Assembly (NCBI RefSeq): GCF_023716485.1
Contig: NZ_CP092418.1
Coordinates: 851,001 to 915,000, forward strand
Source: Microbulbifer variabilis
GTDB taxonomy: Bacteria > Pseudomonadota > Gammaproteobacteria > Pseudomonadales > Cellvibrionaceae
DNA length: 64,000 bases
Reading direction: 5' to 3'
Both the position numbers and the translations under genes were made by a program. The first letter of the stretch is position 1; each line of letters begins with the position of its first letter. Positions 44,189-53,480 of the stretch are shown in pieces. The notes under the pieces were generated by a model. The model did not search any database. It was not told the DNA's origin and saw only the letters and a program-made list of their open reading frames with translations.

Positions 44189-47098
44189 TTATAAACTGAA
44201 TGAGAAACTGCTATACCAGTACCGTCCAGTCAGGTCGTAAGTGCGGTGGTCAAAGTTATTTTCTGTCGCCGTTACAGCAAGAGGAGGTGGGGTGTTAAGC
44301 AGGTTGTTGACTCCTATTGAGAATCGAAATCTGCTAGAGGGGTTGAAGGCGAGTTGTGCATCATGGCTAAACCAGCTGCCTATATCGTTGGTGACGATTC
44401 TATCGTTCAGAGCGTAGGTTTCCTTAGTGCGACCGACGAAATGTACGGTGTAGCCAGCTTTCCAGCGGTTGCTGCTCCAATAAATCCCCGCATTGGCTTT
44501 AAATTCTGGCAGTGAGCCTGCCCCGCCAGTTGTGATGTCTACAAAAGTGCCTGACAGTTCTTCTTCAGGCAGTCCTGCGGCTCCCTGGTTGAGGTAGTCC
44601 AGCATATGGCTTATGTTCATAGCCAGCTTGAACTGCCCATGCTCATCCTCGGGTAGATCGTAGCGAAGCGCAACATCGTAACCACGGATGGTTCTGCGGC
44701 CTTTATTGATTCTTGTTGCGAGAATTTTGGTGATTTCACCTTGCTCGTCTCTCAATACTCTATCGCTGAATAGCCCAGCATAGGCATTTTGCTCAACCAG
44801 GAACTGAGGGTTACTGCCAATGACATCTTCCTGTTGAATGTTAAAAAATTCGACTGCAGAGCTTAACCCTTCTATATGCTCTGGTGTCCAGGCAAGGCTA
44901 GCTGTAAGGGTTTTTGAAGTTTCAGGCGTGAGGTTGGGGTTGCCTCCAAACTCGGTAAGATACTGAATTCGTGCGCTGTCTGATTGCCCTGGGCAGCCAG
45001 TTAAAGTGCTTGCGCTCTTACTGGTACAGGGGTCAAAGATAAACTCCTGACTTTGATAGCCCTGTTGATACATATCAGTAAGAGTGGGGGCCCTGAAACC
45101 GCTGGCATAGCTGACCCGTAGATTTAAGTCTTCCAAAACCTGCCAGCGTATGGCGAGCTTGGGGTTGTAGGTATTACCAAAGTCGCTATAGCTGGATAAG
45201 CGGACGGCCCCATCGAGCCAGAGTTTTTCTTCCTGAATTGGGATTGAGACCTCGGCGAAAGTTTCTTTAATGGTGCGTGAGCCTCGAGTCGCTCCTGGGG
45301 AGTGCCCACCAATATAGGAAAGGCCGTTTAGGTCATTCGAGTCGCTGGTCAGAGTTTCATGTCTAATCTCGAATCCTGCTGCCGCTAAAATTTCTCCGGC
45401 TCTGGTTTCCCCTAGGGATCCGTCTGAGATAAAGGTGAGAGATTCCATTCTCGTGCGGCTGTTGGTAGTGCTTGTTCCTCGAATAAACTCCAGCTGTTCC
45501 TGAGGGATGCTGCCGCTGGGGCCGAGGAGATTGATAGGGGTGCAGTCGTTGCTTGAATTGCAGCTGGTGGGCCCCTTCAAGCCTTGAGAGAGCGCTAGGG
45601 GGTTAATAAGGTTGCTGAGTTTTTCAGATTTTTTTGCCCTTTGCAGGGAGGTATTCAGTTCCCAATGCCACTGGTTGTAGACCCCTTTGATTCCTGTATT
45701 GAGTCTCCAGGTGGCTGTGCGGTTTTTTTGAATGCGTGGACCTAGTTCCGTAATGCGCTTCCTAACATCTGTAATTGTTTGGTTAAAGGGGTTGTAGATG
45801 TTATCTGCTGCTATTGTCAAATCACCGTTATCGAAGCGTGTGAAGACTGGGGAGGGTGCTTTGGTCGACTCTGCAGAGGTATGTAGACCCATTGCCTCGG
45901 CAAATACAAGGAGGTTGTCTGAAAGGTCAAAATTAGCAGATAGGTAAGCAGAGTTACTTTTGAGTGGAGTGACGGCAGAGGTGTAGTCGTTATAGTTGTA
46001 GCGATCCTCTAGGGACCAGTCCCGATAATTATTGGAGGTTTGGCTGGTCAGAGTGGCACCGTTATCAAGCGCGATAAATCCTTCGGGGGTGGCTGATGAG
46101 CGTTTATCTGTGCCACCAAAATTTCGGCTGTCTGCAGACTCAGATAAGTTGCGGTCGCGGCTCATTATTGAGCCTTGGGTGTATTGTGCCAGGTTGAGCA
46201 TGATATGACCCCGCTCGCCGTGTCTCCCCCAGGTTAAATGGTGGGATTCGGTTTCGCGATCGCCAGCACCTGATTGCCCATAGTAGTTATCTATAGATAG
46301 GCCCTCGAAGTCCTTGCGGAGGATAATGTTGATCACTCCAGCAATGGCATCCGATCCATAAACTGCAGAAGCCCCGTCTTTTAGGATTTCGACACGCTCG
46401 ACTAAAGATAAAGGAATTGTGTTGAGGTCAGTAGCCTCTCCGTTGTAACCATCCCCAATTATGCGGCGGCCGTTGATCAAGACCAGTGTGTTGCTGGCAG
46501 GAAGGTAACGGAGAGAGACGGTGGCTGTGCCGTCATCCTGTTGGCTGACTGAGGTACTGGTGGAATTTCCCGAAATGGCTGGGAGAAACTTGAGTACATC
46601 GGCAACAGTTTGCGCTCCGGTAAGTTCAAGCTGCTCCCGGGTTAGTCTGTCGATAGGAGCATAGCCGTCTAGCTGATAATGGCGCAAATGGCTGCCGGTA
46701 AGGCTTTGGCCGGTAACTGTGATTTCTTCAGGTGCTTTGCTGGGGTGCTGTTCAGATCGAGGCGGTGACTCCTTATTTGGAGTCACCGCGAAGGAGGTCG
46801 GGCCTATACGGTGATAGGAAAATGGAAGGCCTTCTAGTAGTTGTTCAATTGTTGCTTCAAATGGGTTTTGCCCTGTACTCAGTGTCTGCTTAGGTAGTTG
46901 ATATAACGAAGCTGAGGAGGCTGGTACCAGAATAGAGACTTGGCACTGCCTTCCCAAAGAAATGAGGGCCTCTGGCAGAGAGCTCGCTGGAAGCTCGATT
47001 CTGGGCTTTGGGCACAGTGCATCGGCCGCACTATTTGCCGACAGCATGAGTGCTAAAAAAGCTGTAACCCAGTGCTTTACCGTCAAGAAATTGCCCAT
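44189..47098 (-). CDS. TonB-dependent receptor 3 with N-terminal signalling (STN) domain
   Basis: A 969-residue outer-membrane receptor of the FecA type. After a signal peptide (to about residue 26) comes an STN domain (about 30-105, IELPASSLPEALISLGRQCQVSILV...TSFAVTP), then a TonB-box-like EEITVTGQS, a plug domain (VSLRYLPASNTLVLINGRRI, VEILKDGASAVYGSDAIAGVINIILRKDFEG) and a barrel ending in SSFSFSL. The STN domain should contact the neighbouring FecR to switch on the ECF sigma factor when ligand binds. Conserved plug motifs and the Cys pair in DPCTSKSASTLTGC link it to receptors 1 and 2. Ligand unknown. It follows fecR by 112 bases. Confidence 0.93.
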   Translation of the reverse strand: MGNFLTVKHWVTAFLALMLSANSAADALCPKPRIELPASSLPEALISLGRQCQVSILVPASSASLYQLPKQTLSTGQNPFEATIEQLLEGLPFSYHRIGPTSFAVTPNKESPPRSEQHPSKAPEEITVTGQSLTGSHLRHYQLDGYAPIDRLTREQLELTGAQTVADVLKFLPAISGNSTSTSVSQQDDGTATVSLRYLPASNTLVLINGRRIIGDGYNGEATDLNTIPLSLVERVEILKDGASAVYGSDAIAGVINIILRKDFEGLSIDNYYGQSGAGDRETESHHLTWGRHGERGHIMLNLAQYTQGSIMSRDRNLSESADSRNFGGTDKRSSATPEGFIALDNGATLTSQTSNNYRDWSLEDRYNYNDYTSAVTPLKSNSAYLSANFDLSDNLLVFAEAMGLHTSAESTKAPSPVFTRFDNGDLTIAADNIYNPFNQTITDVRKRITELGPRIQKNRTATWRLNTGIKGVYNQWHWELNTSLQRAKKSEKLSNLINPLALSQGLKGPTSCNSSNDCTPINLLGPSGSIPQEQLEFIRGTSTTNSRTRMESLTFISDGSLGETRAGEILAAAGFEIRHETLTSDSNDLNGLSYIGGHSPGATRGSRTIKETFAEVSIPIQEEKLWLDGAVRLSSYSDFGNTYNPKLAIRWQVLEDLNLRVSYASGFRAPTLTDMYQQGYQSQEFIFDPCTSKSASTLTGCPGQSDSARIQYLTEFGGNPNLTPETSKTLTASLAWTPEHIEGLSSAVEFFNIQQEDVIGSNPQFLVEQNAYAGLFSDRVLRDEQGEITKILATRINKGRRTIRGYDVALRYDLPEDEHGQFKLAMNISHMLDYLNQGAAGLPEEELSGTFVDITTGGAGSLPEFKANAGIYWSSNRWKAGYTVHFVGRTKETYALNDRIVTNDIGSWFSHDAQLAFNPSSRFRFSIGVNNLLNTPPPLAVTATENNFDHRTYDLTGRYWYSSFSFSL

Positions 47099-47210
47099 TT
47101 TTATTGCGCCCAGCAGTTTGAATTTAACTGAGCGGGTGTATCTATTGTGTTTGTGGGCGGGGAGTTGGTTATTTGCTTAATAAACGACCGCCATTTGAGA
47201 CGGTTATAAC

Positions 47211-48254
47211 CTAGTTGTGCTTGGGAGACAAGATAGTCAGGTTGTTGTTACTGCGGTCCTGCTGAAGGTCCAGGGCCGTGGTAATGGCTTCGAGTGTGTT
47301 ATCTGGGTCGGATATGGCAAAAGTACCAGATACTAGGCGCCCCTCGATTTGTGGTGCAGCGACAACAGGGGTGGCTAAGTAGCGGTTTAGCTCTTGCAAG
47401 GCCTCTTTGAGGGGAGTTCTTTCAAATACCAGGATACCGCGAGTCCAATCTGTCGCCTCTTCCGGTGAGGTGCGCTGGACTTGGGTGAGGCCTTGGTCAG
47501 ATACGCTGACCTTTTGGTTCTTGATTAGCGTAACGGAGTCGGGGGTTAGGCCTGGTGTTTTCTCTGTTTCACTGACAGAGACTTTACCTTCGGTGACCGA
47601 TACTCGGGTATTCTTTGGGTTCAGCTCTACATTAAATTCGGTTCCCAGTACACGGATACTTGCACTGCCTGCGGCAACGGTGAAAGGGCGGGCAGTTTGG
47701 CGAGCGACGTCAAAAAAGGCCTCTCCACGAAGGAGTTGCGTTTGTCTTTCCTTGCGGCTAAAGCTGACGCGAAATTCACTATTAGAGTTCAGCTTTACTT
47801 CGGACCCATCAGGCAGGCTGATGGTGCGAATCTCACCTAGCTGGGTGATATAAATTTGTTGATCAGTCTTGCTGTTTCCTAGCCATTGCAGGCCAACCCA
47901 GACAGCGAGGAATACACCACAGGTGGCGAGTCCGCCACCGATGAACCATTGCGGTAGTCCCCAATGAATAGGTTGTACTCTTTTCTTTTCTTGAGTTTTT
48001 CCATTTTGGGTGTGGGGGCTGGGTACACTCTCAGGGAACAGTTGATCGATTGGCATATGGGCGAGGGCACCCAGGTCGCCCCAGAGCTCGACCACCTCAT
48101 CGAAAGCCTGGCGATGAGCTTCAGAAGCTGACAGCCAGGCTTCGAATTCATGCTTTTCCGCGCTACTCATGGCCTCTGAGCGTAAGCGAGCAACCCAAGC
48201 ACAGGCCTGGTCCAGGCTCTCATTGCTTGTTTGACTTTGGGGGTTGCTGTTCAT
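47211..48254 (-). CDS. FecR-type anti-sigma regulator
   Basis: A 347-residue single-pass membrane protein. The N-terminal cytoplasmic DUF4880 part (ACAWVARLRSEAMSSAEKHEFEAWLSASEAHRQAFDEVVELWGDL) binds the sigma factor. One membrane helix follows (about 100-125, WFIGGGLATCGVFLAVWVGLQWL), then the periplasmic FecR domain (RTISLPDGSEVKLNSNSEFRVSF, GEAFFDVARQTARPFTVAAGSASIRVLGTEFNVE) and a C-terminal domain contacting the STN of the receptor. Order on the minus strand is sigma, FecR, receptor, the classical arrangement of transmembrane signalling systems. The start has only a weak ribosome-binding site. Confidence 0.93.
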   Translation of the reverse strand: MNSNPQSQTSNESLDQACAWVARLRSEAMSSAEKHEFEAWLSASEAHRQAFDEVVELWGDLGALAHMPIDQLFPESVPSPHTQNGKTQEKKRVQPIHWGLPQWFIGGGLATCGVFLAVWVGLQWLGNSKTDQQIYITQLGEIRTISLPDGSEVKLNSNSEFRVSFSRKERQTQLLRGEAFFDVARQTARPFTVAAGSASIRVLGTEFNVELNPKNTRVSVTEGKVSVSETEKTPGLTPDSVTLIKNQKVSVSDQGLTQVQRTSPEEATDWTRGILVFERTPLKEALQELNRYLATPVVAAPQIEGRLVSGTFAISDPDNTLEAITTALDLQQDRSNNNLTILSPKHN

Positions 48255-48543
48255 ATTTGCTCTGGTAGTTAAGGGTTAAATAACGCTTTAAGAGTGGGAC
48301 TTTGGTCTCAAAATTCAGTGCATCTTACTCAAAACTGCCCGACTTTTGCGATGCCGGTGAAGGTAAAGATCTTCCTACAGAATAATCGCAACGCAACTGC
48401 CTCATGTAGCAGCAAATAATTCTGAAAGTGCCTCACTTTTTAGGTTTTGTCAGGATTTAAGCTCCACTCATGCACACTGAGACGGCTGAGAAGGTGCCCC
48501 CCTCAACAAAAATTAGTGAGGAGGCTGAATGGAAGCTTCGGGT

Positions 48544-49071
48544 TTACGGGGAGGAATCCACTTTGCGCCGGCAGGCCTTTAGTGCCTGTAGAATATATTT
48601 CTCCACACTGCTCACTGAGATGTTCATTTCATGGGCGATTTCGCTATAAGAGAGTCCGCGAGTTCTATGTAGCAGAAAGGCTTGTCGGCACTTCAGTGGC
48701 AGTTTATCCATTGCCTCATAGATGGACTGTAACTGTTGGCGTGCAGCGAGAACCCGTTCTGGGGACTGGTGATCGGTATGGTCGTTACCGTGAGTCTCCC
48801 CCTCTAATGAGACTTGCTGGTTGAGGTACTCCACATGCAGCTTGCCTCGACGTAGTTGGTCAACAGCCAGATTGTTTGCGATTTGGTAGAGATAGGCGCG
48901 AGGGTTTTCCAACTCCTTTTCATCGCTGAGTTTTTGTAGGCGCAGGTAGGCATGCTGAGCAATATCCTCGGCATCGTCTGGGCTTTTGACAATACGTGCG
49001 ACAAAGCGCACCAAGGCTTGGCCGTGCTCGGCAAATAGCCTCTCCAGAAGTGTCTTCCTGGCTTTATTCAT
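48544..49071 (-). CDS. FecI-type ECF sigma factor
   Basis: A 175-residue sigma factor with region 2 (MNKARKTLLERLFAEHGQALVRFVARIVKSPDDAEDIAQHAYLRLQKL, with the -10-binding NPRAYLYQIANNLAVDQLRR) and region 4 (LPLKCRQAFLLHRTRGLSYSEIAHEMNISVSSVEKYILQALKACRR, the -35-binding helix-turn-helix). The match with FecI-like ECF factors is strong. It should be held by the FecR at 47211-48254 and freed when receptor 3 binds its ligand. The 289-base gap to FecR contains no gene, and a promoter recognised by this factor could lie there. GGGGAAAGC precedes the ATG. Confidence 0.94.
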   Translation of the reverse strand: MNKARKTLLERLFAEHGQALVRFVARIVKSPDDAEDIAQHAYLRLQKLSDEKELENPRAYLYQIANNLAVDQLRRGKLHVEYLNQQVSLEGETHGNDHTDHQSPERVLAARQQLQSIYEAMDKLPLKCRQAFLLHRTRGLSYSEIAHEMNISVSSVEKYILQALKACRRKVDSSP

Positions 49072-49237
49072 TGCGTATTGCTTTCCCCGTCCCAGGCTCG
49101 CTTTATCGTTGTGAATTGTTTGTTCTTAGTGCGAGCTGGCGCAGTTATATCACAAGGTTGGCTTGGGCTACGAGTGGCGCGAAACGATCTCTTGGGATGA
49201 TAGCCTGCTATTCGCTATGCCTCGTCGTCTATGCCGG

Positions 49238-49243
49238 TATAAT
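49238..49243 (+). promoter_or_regulatory. Probable -10 element of dnaX
   Basis: A TATAAT hexamer about 64 bases before the dnaX ATG, with no recognisable -35 at 17 bases. The leader then contains GGCGCC-rich sequence. In Pseudomonas relatives the 4.5S RNA gene may lie just upstream of dnaX, but its conserved core was not found here. Confidence 0.35.
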
Positions 49244-49306
49244 GGCGCCCGCGCCAAAGGCGCTGAGATATAAGTTGGCAGAGGTGTGCCGAGCACCGGA
49301 GACTGG

Positions 49307-51301
49307 ATGAGCTATCAAGTACTGGCACGTAAATGGCGCCCGCGTCTTTTTAAGGAGATGGTGGGACAGGAGCACGTGCTTCAGGCACTTATCAATGCCT
49401 TGGATAACGGCCGGCTGCACCACGCCTACCTGTTTGCCGGTACTCGGGGAGTGGGAAAGACCACAATTGCCCGCATTCTGGCCAAATGCCTGAACTGTGA
49501 GGAGGGTGTCAGCTCAGAGCCCTGCGGACATTGCAATGCCTGCAATGAGATAGCCGATGGCCGTTTTGTCGATCTGATTGAGGTGGATGCGGCATCCCGC
49601 ACTAAGGTGGAGGATACCCGGGAGCTGCTGGAAAATGTCCAGTATGCTCCGACCAGGGGTCGCTACAAGGTCTATTTGATCGACGAAGTGCATATGCTCT
49701 CGAACAGTTCCTTCAATGCCCTGCTGAAGACCCTGGAGGAGCCGCCGCCCCATGTAAAATTCCTGCTCGCTACCACAGACCCACAGAAGCTGCCAGTAAC
49801 TGTGTTGTCCCGCTGCTTGCAGTTCAAGCTTAAGAATATGAGCCCCGAGCGGATTGTCGAGCATCTGCGCTTTGTACTGGGGGAGGAACAGGTGCCTTTT
49901 GAAGAGGGCGCCCTTTGGCAGCTAGGCCGCGCGGCAGACGGCAGTATGCGCGATGGTATGAGTCTCACCGACCAGGCTATCGCTTTTGGCGGTGGCAAAA
50001 TCAGCGAAGCCGAAGTGCGTGGCATGCTCGGTAGCATCGATACCGGCTTGGTGTGGAAACTGCTACATGCCTTGGCAGAAGAAGATGCGGCGACGTTGTT
50101 TGCTACTGTCGCTGAGCTGGCTCAACAGGCTCCAGACTTTGGCGCCACCCTGGCAGAGCTCTCCGATAACTTACATCGTCTGGCGGTCGCCCAGATTTTG
50201 CCCCAGTCGATAGATAACGCCCTGGGCGATGGTGAGCGGCTACGACAGCTTGCCAGTCGTATAGCCCCAGAGAATATACAGCTCTACTATCAAATGACCC
50301 TGCACGCTCGCCGTGACCTGCCCCTGGCCCCAGATCCCCGTAGTGGCTTTGAAATGGCGCTGTTGCGCATGCTGGCGTTCCGTCCGCAGGGCGTAGCGAC
50401 AATTCCAAGGGCAGAACTGCCTGAAACAACTGCTAGTGCACAAACTCAGACGGCTCCTAGAGAACAGGCGCCTATCGAGCAGGAGAATGCCGCCGAAAAA
50501 AAGTCTGAAGTTGTGGTGCCTCAGCACTCTGAGAGTGCCGAGGCTGTGCCAACTCCAGGGCCTCATGCCGAAGCGATAGCGGCTGCGCAGAATGAAAGCC
50601 CGGTTCAGAACTCGGTGCCGGCAAGAGGGGATATGCTTCCTAAACTTGAAGAACCCGCGCCCCAGCAGCCTCCATACCATGCAGAACAAGCCAGCGAGTT
50701 AGTACTGGGTGCCCAGACTGCAATAGTTGAGCGGCCACTAGAGGTACCCAGCGCGCAGCCCTCTGGCTCGCGGGAGGGGGTTCTAGCTGAACTTCGCCAA
50801 CGCGTAGCGGAAGTCGAGGCCTCCCCCCCTGCGCTAGAAAACCAGGCCCCCACGAGAACGGAAGCGGTTGCTCAGGTTGCTGAAGCGCCGCCGGCACGCT
50901 TTGATGCCCTTACATCAGGTAGCTGGCCGGCACTCTATAAGCAGTTGGGCATCAGCGGCATATTGCACTCGATCGCGCAGCATCTGGAGCTAGTGGGGCG
51001 CCAGGACAATATACTTTCCTTTACCCTGGACGAATCTTTTAGCAGTCTTTATGACGAGGTGCATCAGCGGCGCCTGGGGGACTTACTGGGAGACTTTTTC
51101 CAGCAGCCGGTTATTGCACAGATTCAGGTGGGGCAGGTACAAGGCAGTACGCCGGCACGTTTGGCTGCGGCGACTCGCGATGCGCGCCTAGCAGCAGCGC
51201 GGGATGCCCTTACCTCAGACCCCCTGGTTCAGGAACTTCAGTCCGAGCTGGGCGCTGAGTTAGTGTCAGATACTGTTGAATCCCTGGCGAAGGCGAATTG
51301 A
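49307..51301 (+). CDS. dnaX: DNA polymerase III subunits gamma/tau
   Basis: From ATG 49307 the full-length tau product has 664 residues. It loads the beta clamp and couples the replicative polymerase to helicase. Walker A is GTRGVGKT (45-52), zinc ligands are Cys64, Cys73, Cys76 and Cys79, the arginine-finger SRC motif is in TVLSRCLQF, and the C-terminal tau domain (from about residue 540, SGSWPALYKQLGISGILHSIAQHLELV) binds the polymerase alpha subunit. The middle (about 370-530) is a disordered Pro/Glu/Ala-rich linker. A programmed -1 frameshift signal at 50497-50503 should make a shorter gamma protein of about 400 residues. ybaB and recR follow directly. Confidence 0.97.
   Translation: MSYQVLARKWRPRLFKEMVGQEHVLQALINALDNGRLHHAYLFAGTRGVGKTTIARILAKCLNCEEGVSSEPCGHCNACNEIADGRFVDLIEVDAASRTKVEDTRELLENVQYAPTRGRYKVYLIDEVHMLSNSSFNALLKTLEEPPPHVKFLLATTDPQKLPVTVLSRCLQFKLKNMSPERIVEHLRFVLGEEQVPFEEGALWQLGRAADGSMRDGMSLTDQAIAFGGGKISEAEVRGMLGSIDTGLVWKLLHALAEEDAATLFATVAELAQQAPDFGATLAELSDNLHRLAVAQILPQSIDNALGDGERLRQLASRIAPENIQLYYQMTLHARRDLPLAPDPRSGFEMALLRMLAFRPQGVATIPRAELPETTASAQTQTAPREQAPIEQENAAEKKSEVVVPQHSESAEAVPTPGPHAEAIAAAQNESPVQNSVPARGDMLPKLEEPAPQQPPYHAEQASELVLGAQTAIVERPLEVPSAQPSGSREGVLAELRQRVAEVEASPPALENQAPTRTEAVAQVAEAPPARFDALTSGSWPALYKQLGISGILHSIAQHLELVGRQDNILSFTLDESFSSLYDEVHQRRLGDLLGDFFQQPVIAQIQVGQVQGSTPARLAAATRDARLAAARDALTSDPLVQELQSELGAELVSDTVESLAKAN
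50481..50544 (+). promoter_or_regulatory. dnaX programmed -1 frameshift signal
   Basis: The slippery heptamer A AAA AAG (50497-50503) is read in frame as GAA AAA AAG. Slippage by -1 gives GTC then TGA (506-508), ending gamma at about 400 residues. A Shine-Dalgarno-like AGGAG (50481-50485) lies 11 bases upstream, and a strong stem-loop (GCCTC-a-GCACTC, loop TGA, GAGTGC-c-GAGGC, 50518-50544) begins 14 bases downstream. All three parts mirror the E. coli dnaX cassette. The spacer to the hairpin is longer than usual. Confidence 0.85.
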
Positions 51302-51362
51302 TAGAGTTTTTGGTTACCCGGCGTCTAACCGGGCTCACACATAATAGAGATAGAGGTTATCT

Positions 51363-51707
51363 ATGAAAGGTTTGGGCGATCTGATGCAACAGGCCCAGAA
51401 AATGCAGGCCGACATGCAGGAAAAAATGCAGAAGGTACAGCAGGAGTTAAATGAGCTACGGGTGTGCGGTGAATCCGGCGCGGGTATGGTTAAGGTCACC
51501 ATGAATGGCCGGCACGATGTTATCTCTGTGGAAATCGACCCTTCCCTGCTGTCCGAAGACAAAGAGATGTTGGAAGATCTTTTGGCCGCGGCAGTGAACG
51601 ATGCTGTGCGCCGAGCTGAGGAGAAGGCCCAGGAGTTACAAAAGCAGCAGGTGGGCAACCTCGCTTCTGGCATGAATCTGCCGGAAGGCTTCAAGTTTCC
51701 ATTTTAA
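51363..51707 (+). CDS. ybaB: YbaB/EbfC nucleoid-associated protein
   Basis: A 114-residue small DNA-binding protein. It starts [34 protein letters not shown], a Met/Gln-rich helix typical of YbaB, then a beta strand region ([52 protein letters not shown]). It forms tweezer-like dimers that bind DNA, with proposed roles in nucleoid structure or RecR-linked repair. It sits between dnaX and recR, the conserved position in gammaproteobacteria, with AGAGGTT upstream of the ATG. Confidence 0.96.
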   Translation: MKGLGDLMQQAQKMQADMQEKMQKVQQELNELRVCGESGAGMVKVTMNGRHDVISVEIDPSLLSEDKEMLEDLLAAAVNDAVRRAEEKAQELQKQQVGNLASGMNLPEGFKFPF

Positions 51708-51735
51708 GGGGCAGAGCCCGGTTGTTTAGCCTTAT

Positions 51736-52344
51736 ATGTTTAGTCCCTTAATCGAAGAGTTGATTCGCGCGCTGCGTTGCCTGCCCAGTGTGGGCCCCAA
51801 GTCGGCCCAGCGCATGGCGATGTACTTGTTGGAAAAGGATCGCGACGCTGCAGAATTACTGGCGCGCAGCCTGGCGCAGGCTGTGGAGAAGGTCGGACGT
51901 TGTCAGCAGTGCCGTACATTGACCGAAGAAGCCGTATGCACTCTGTGCAACAACAGCCGACGCGAACAAACCTCTCTCTGTGTTGTTGAAACTCCCGCCG
52001 ACGTGCTGGCGATTGAGCAGGCTGGTAACTACCATGGCCGCTATTTTGTGCTGCACGGTCACCTGTCTCCGATTGACGGTATCGGCCCCGCGGATCTTGG
52101 TATGGACCTACTGGAGCGCAGGTTGGCCAGTGAGCCATTACAGGAGTTGATTGTCGCCACCAATCCCACAGTAGAGGGGGAGGCGACAGCCCAGTACATC
52201 GCCGAGCGCGCCAAAGCGCAGGGAGTGACTGTCAGTCGTATCGCCCATGGCGTTCCCATCGGCGGTGAGCTGGAATATATCGACGGCGGTACCCTGGCGC
52301 ACGCCTTCAATAGTCGCACCGCCTTCTTCCCCCCAGCAGAGTAA
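51736..52344 (+). CDS. recR: Recombination protein RecR
   Basis: A 202-residue protein of the RecFOR repair pathway, which loads RecA onto gapped single-stranded DNA. It has an N-terminal helix-hairpin-helix ([17 protein letters not shown]), a zinc finger with Cys56, Cys59, Cys68 and Cys71 ([16 protein letters not shown]) and a Toprim domain ([39 protein letters not shown]). Length and motifs are normal. It starts 28 bases after ybaB, and the next gene, rnd, begins 5 bases after its stop. Confidence 0.98.
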   Translation: MFSPLIEELIRALRCLPSVGPKSAQRMAMYLLEKDRDAAELLARSLAQAVEKVGRCQQCRTLTEEAVCTLCNNSRREQTSLCVVETPADVLAIEQAGNYHGRYFVLHGHLSPIDGIGPADLGMDLLERRLASEPLQELIVATNPTVEGEATAQYIAERAKAQGVTVSRIAHGVPIGGELEYIDGGTLAHAFNSRTAFFPPAE

Positions 52345-52349
52345 TACCG

Positions 52350-53480
52350 ATGGTTGAAATAGATACTACTCCACGCTGGGTGGACTCCTGCGAGCAGTTG
52401 GCGGCTTTGTGCGCACAGTGGCGACAGCAGCGCGCTGTGGCTCTGGATACCGAGTTTATGCGCAGTCGCACCTTTTATCCTCAGCCGGCCCTAGTACAGG
52501 TTGGGGATGGCAGGCACTGCTACCTCATCGATAATCTCGCCATTGAAGACCTGCAACCTTTGCGTGATCTGCTGCTGGATACGGCTGTTACAAAAATCAT
52601 GCACAGCTGCAGCGAGGATTTGGAGACTCTGGAGCGTCTGCTGGGGGTGATCCCCGAGCCCATTTTTGATACTCAGATCGCCGCGGCGATTAGTGGTATG
52701 GGGGCAGGCCTCGGTTACGCCGCTACCGTGCGCGAGCTATTGAGTATTGAACTGCCGAAGAGCGAGACCCGCTCGGATTGGTTGCAGCGCCCTCTCAGTG
52801 ATGCCCAGAAAACCTACGCCGCACTCGATGTGGCTTGGCTACCGGTTCTCTATGGTGCCTTGCTAAAGCGGTTGCAGGAGCAGCAGCGGGAAACTTGGCT
52901 AGTAGAAGACTGCGCAACTTTGGTGGCAACTGCGCGAAGCCCGCAACCCCCTGAGTTCTATTACCAGAAAGTGAAAGGTGCCTGGCGCCTGCGCGGCAAA
53001 CATTTGGCCGTGTTACAGGACCTTTGTACTTGGCGGGAATGTGAGGCGCGAACCCGAAATATGCCGCGCAACCACCTGCTCAAGGAAAATCTCTGTATGA
53101 CCATGGCCCAGCAGTTGCCGCGGCATAAAGGCGCCTTGAGCCAGGCTGGCCTCGAGGGCCGTGCCCTGCGAGAACACGGTGATAGGTTGTTGCAGTTGAT
53201 TTCCCGCGCTCTGGAGCGCAGCGATTTACCGACGCGTTTACCGCAGCCGCTCAACCGACAACAGGGGGAGTTACTGAAGTTACTGCGTAAAGAGGTCGCG
53301 AGTATTGCAGAGCGTGAAAATCTGCCTGCAGAAATCCTAATTCGCAAAAAAGAGTTGGAAGCCCTGGTCCTTGCTCGCGACCCCCAGTTGCAAGGGCGTC
53401 TCTGTGGTTGGCGCGCCGAAGTGGTTGGTCGGCCCCTGCTTAAAGCTCTGCGACATTTACGCAAAGAGGAAATGAAGTGA
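52350..53480 (+). CDS. rnd: Ribonuclease D
   Basis: A 376-residue 3'-5' exoribonuclease that trims tRNA and other small RNA 3' ends. The DEDD exonuclease motif I is ALDTEFMRSRTFYPQPALVQVG (Asp33, Glu35), motif II includes MHSCSEDLETLERLLG and motif III has TYAALDVAWLPVLY. The C-terminal HRDC domains are seen in ERENLPAEILIRKKELEALVLAR. Last codons overlap the next start (GTGA), so it is cotranslated with ycgL. In an operon with recR upstream. Confidence 0.96.
   Translation: MVEIDTTPRWVDSCEQLAALCAQWRQQRAVALDTEFMRSRTFYPQPALVQVGDGRHCYLIDNLAIEDLQPLRDLLLDTAVTKIMHSCSEDLETLERLLGVIPEPIFDTQIAAAISGMGAGLGYAATVRELLSIELPKSETRSDWLQRPLSDAQKTYAALDVAWLPVLYGALLKRLQEQQRETWLVEDCATLVATARSPQPPEFYYQKVKGAWRLRGKHLAVLQDLCTWRECEARTRNMPRNHLLKENLCMTMAQQLPRHKGALSQAGLEGRALREHGDRLLQLISRALERSDLPTRLPQPLNRQQGELLKLLRKEVASIAERENLPAEILIRKKELEALVLARDPQLQGRLCGWRAEVVGRPLLKALRHLRKEEMK

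Noticed and set aside
49072..49306. 4.5S RNA (ffs) gene upstream of dnaX, expected from Pseudomonas gene order
   Set aside because: The conserved GGTCAGGTCCGGAAGGAAGCA-like core was not found on either strand in this gap.
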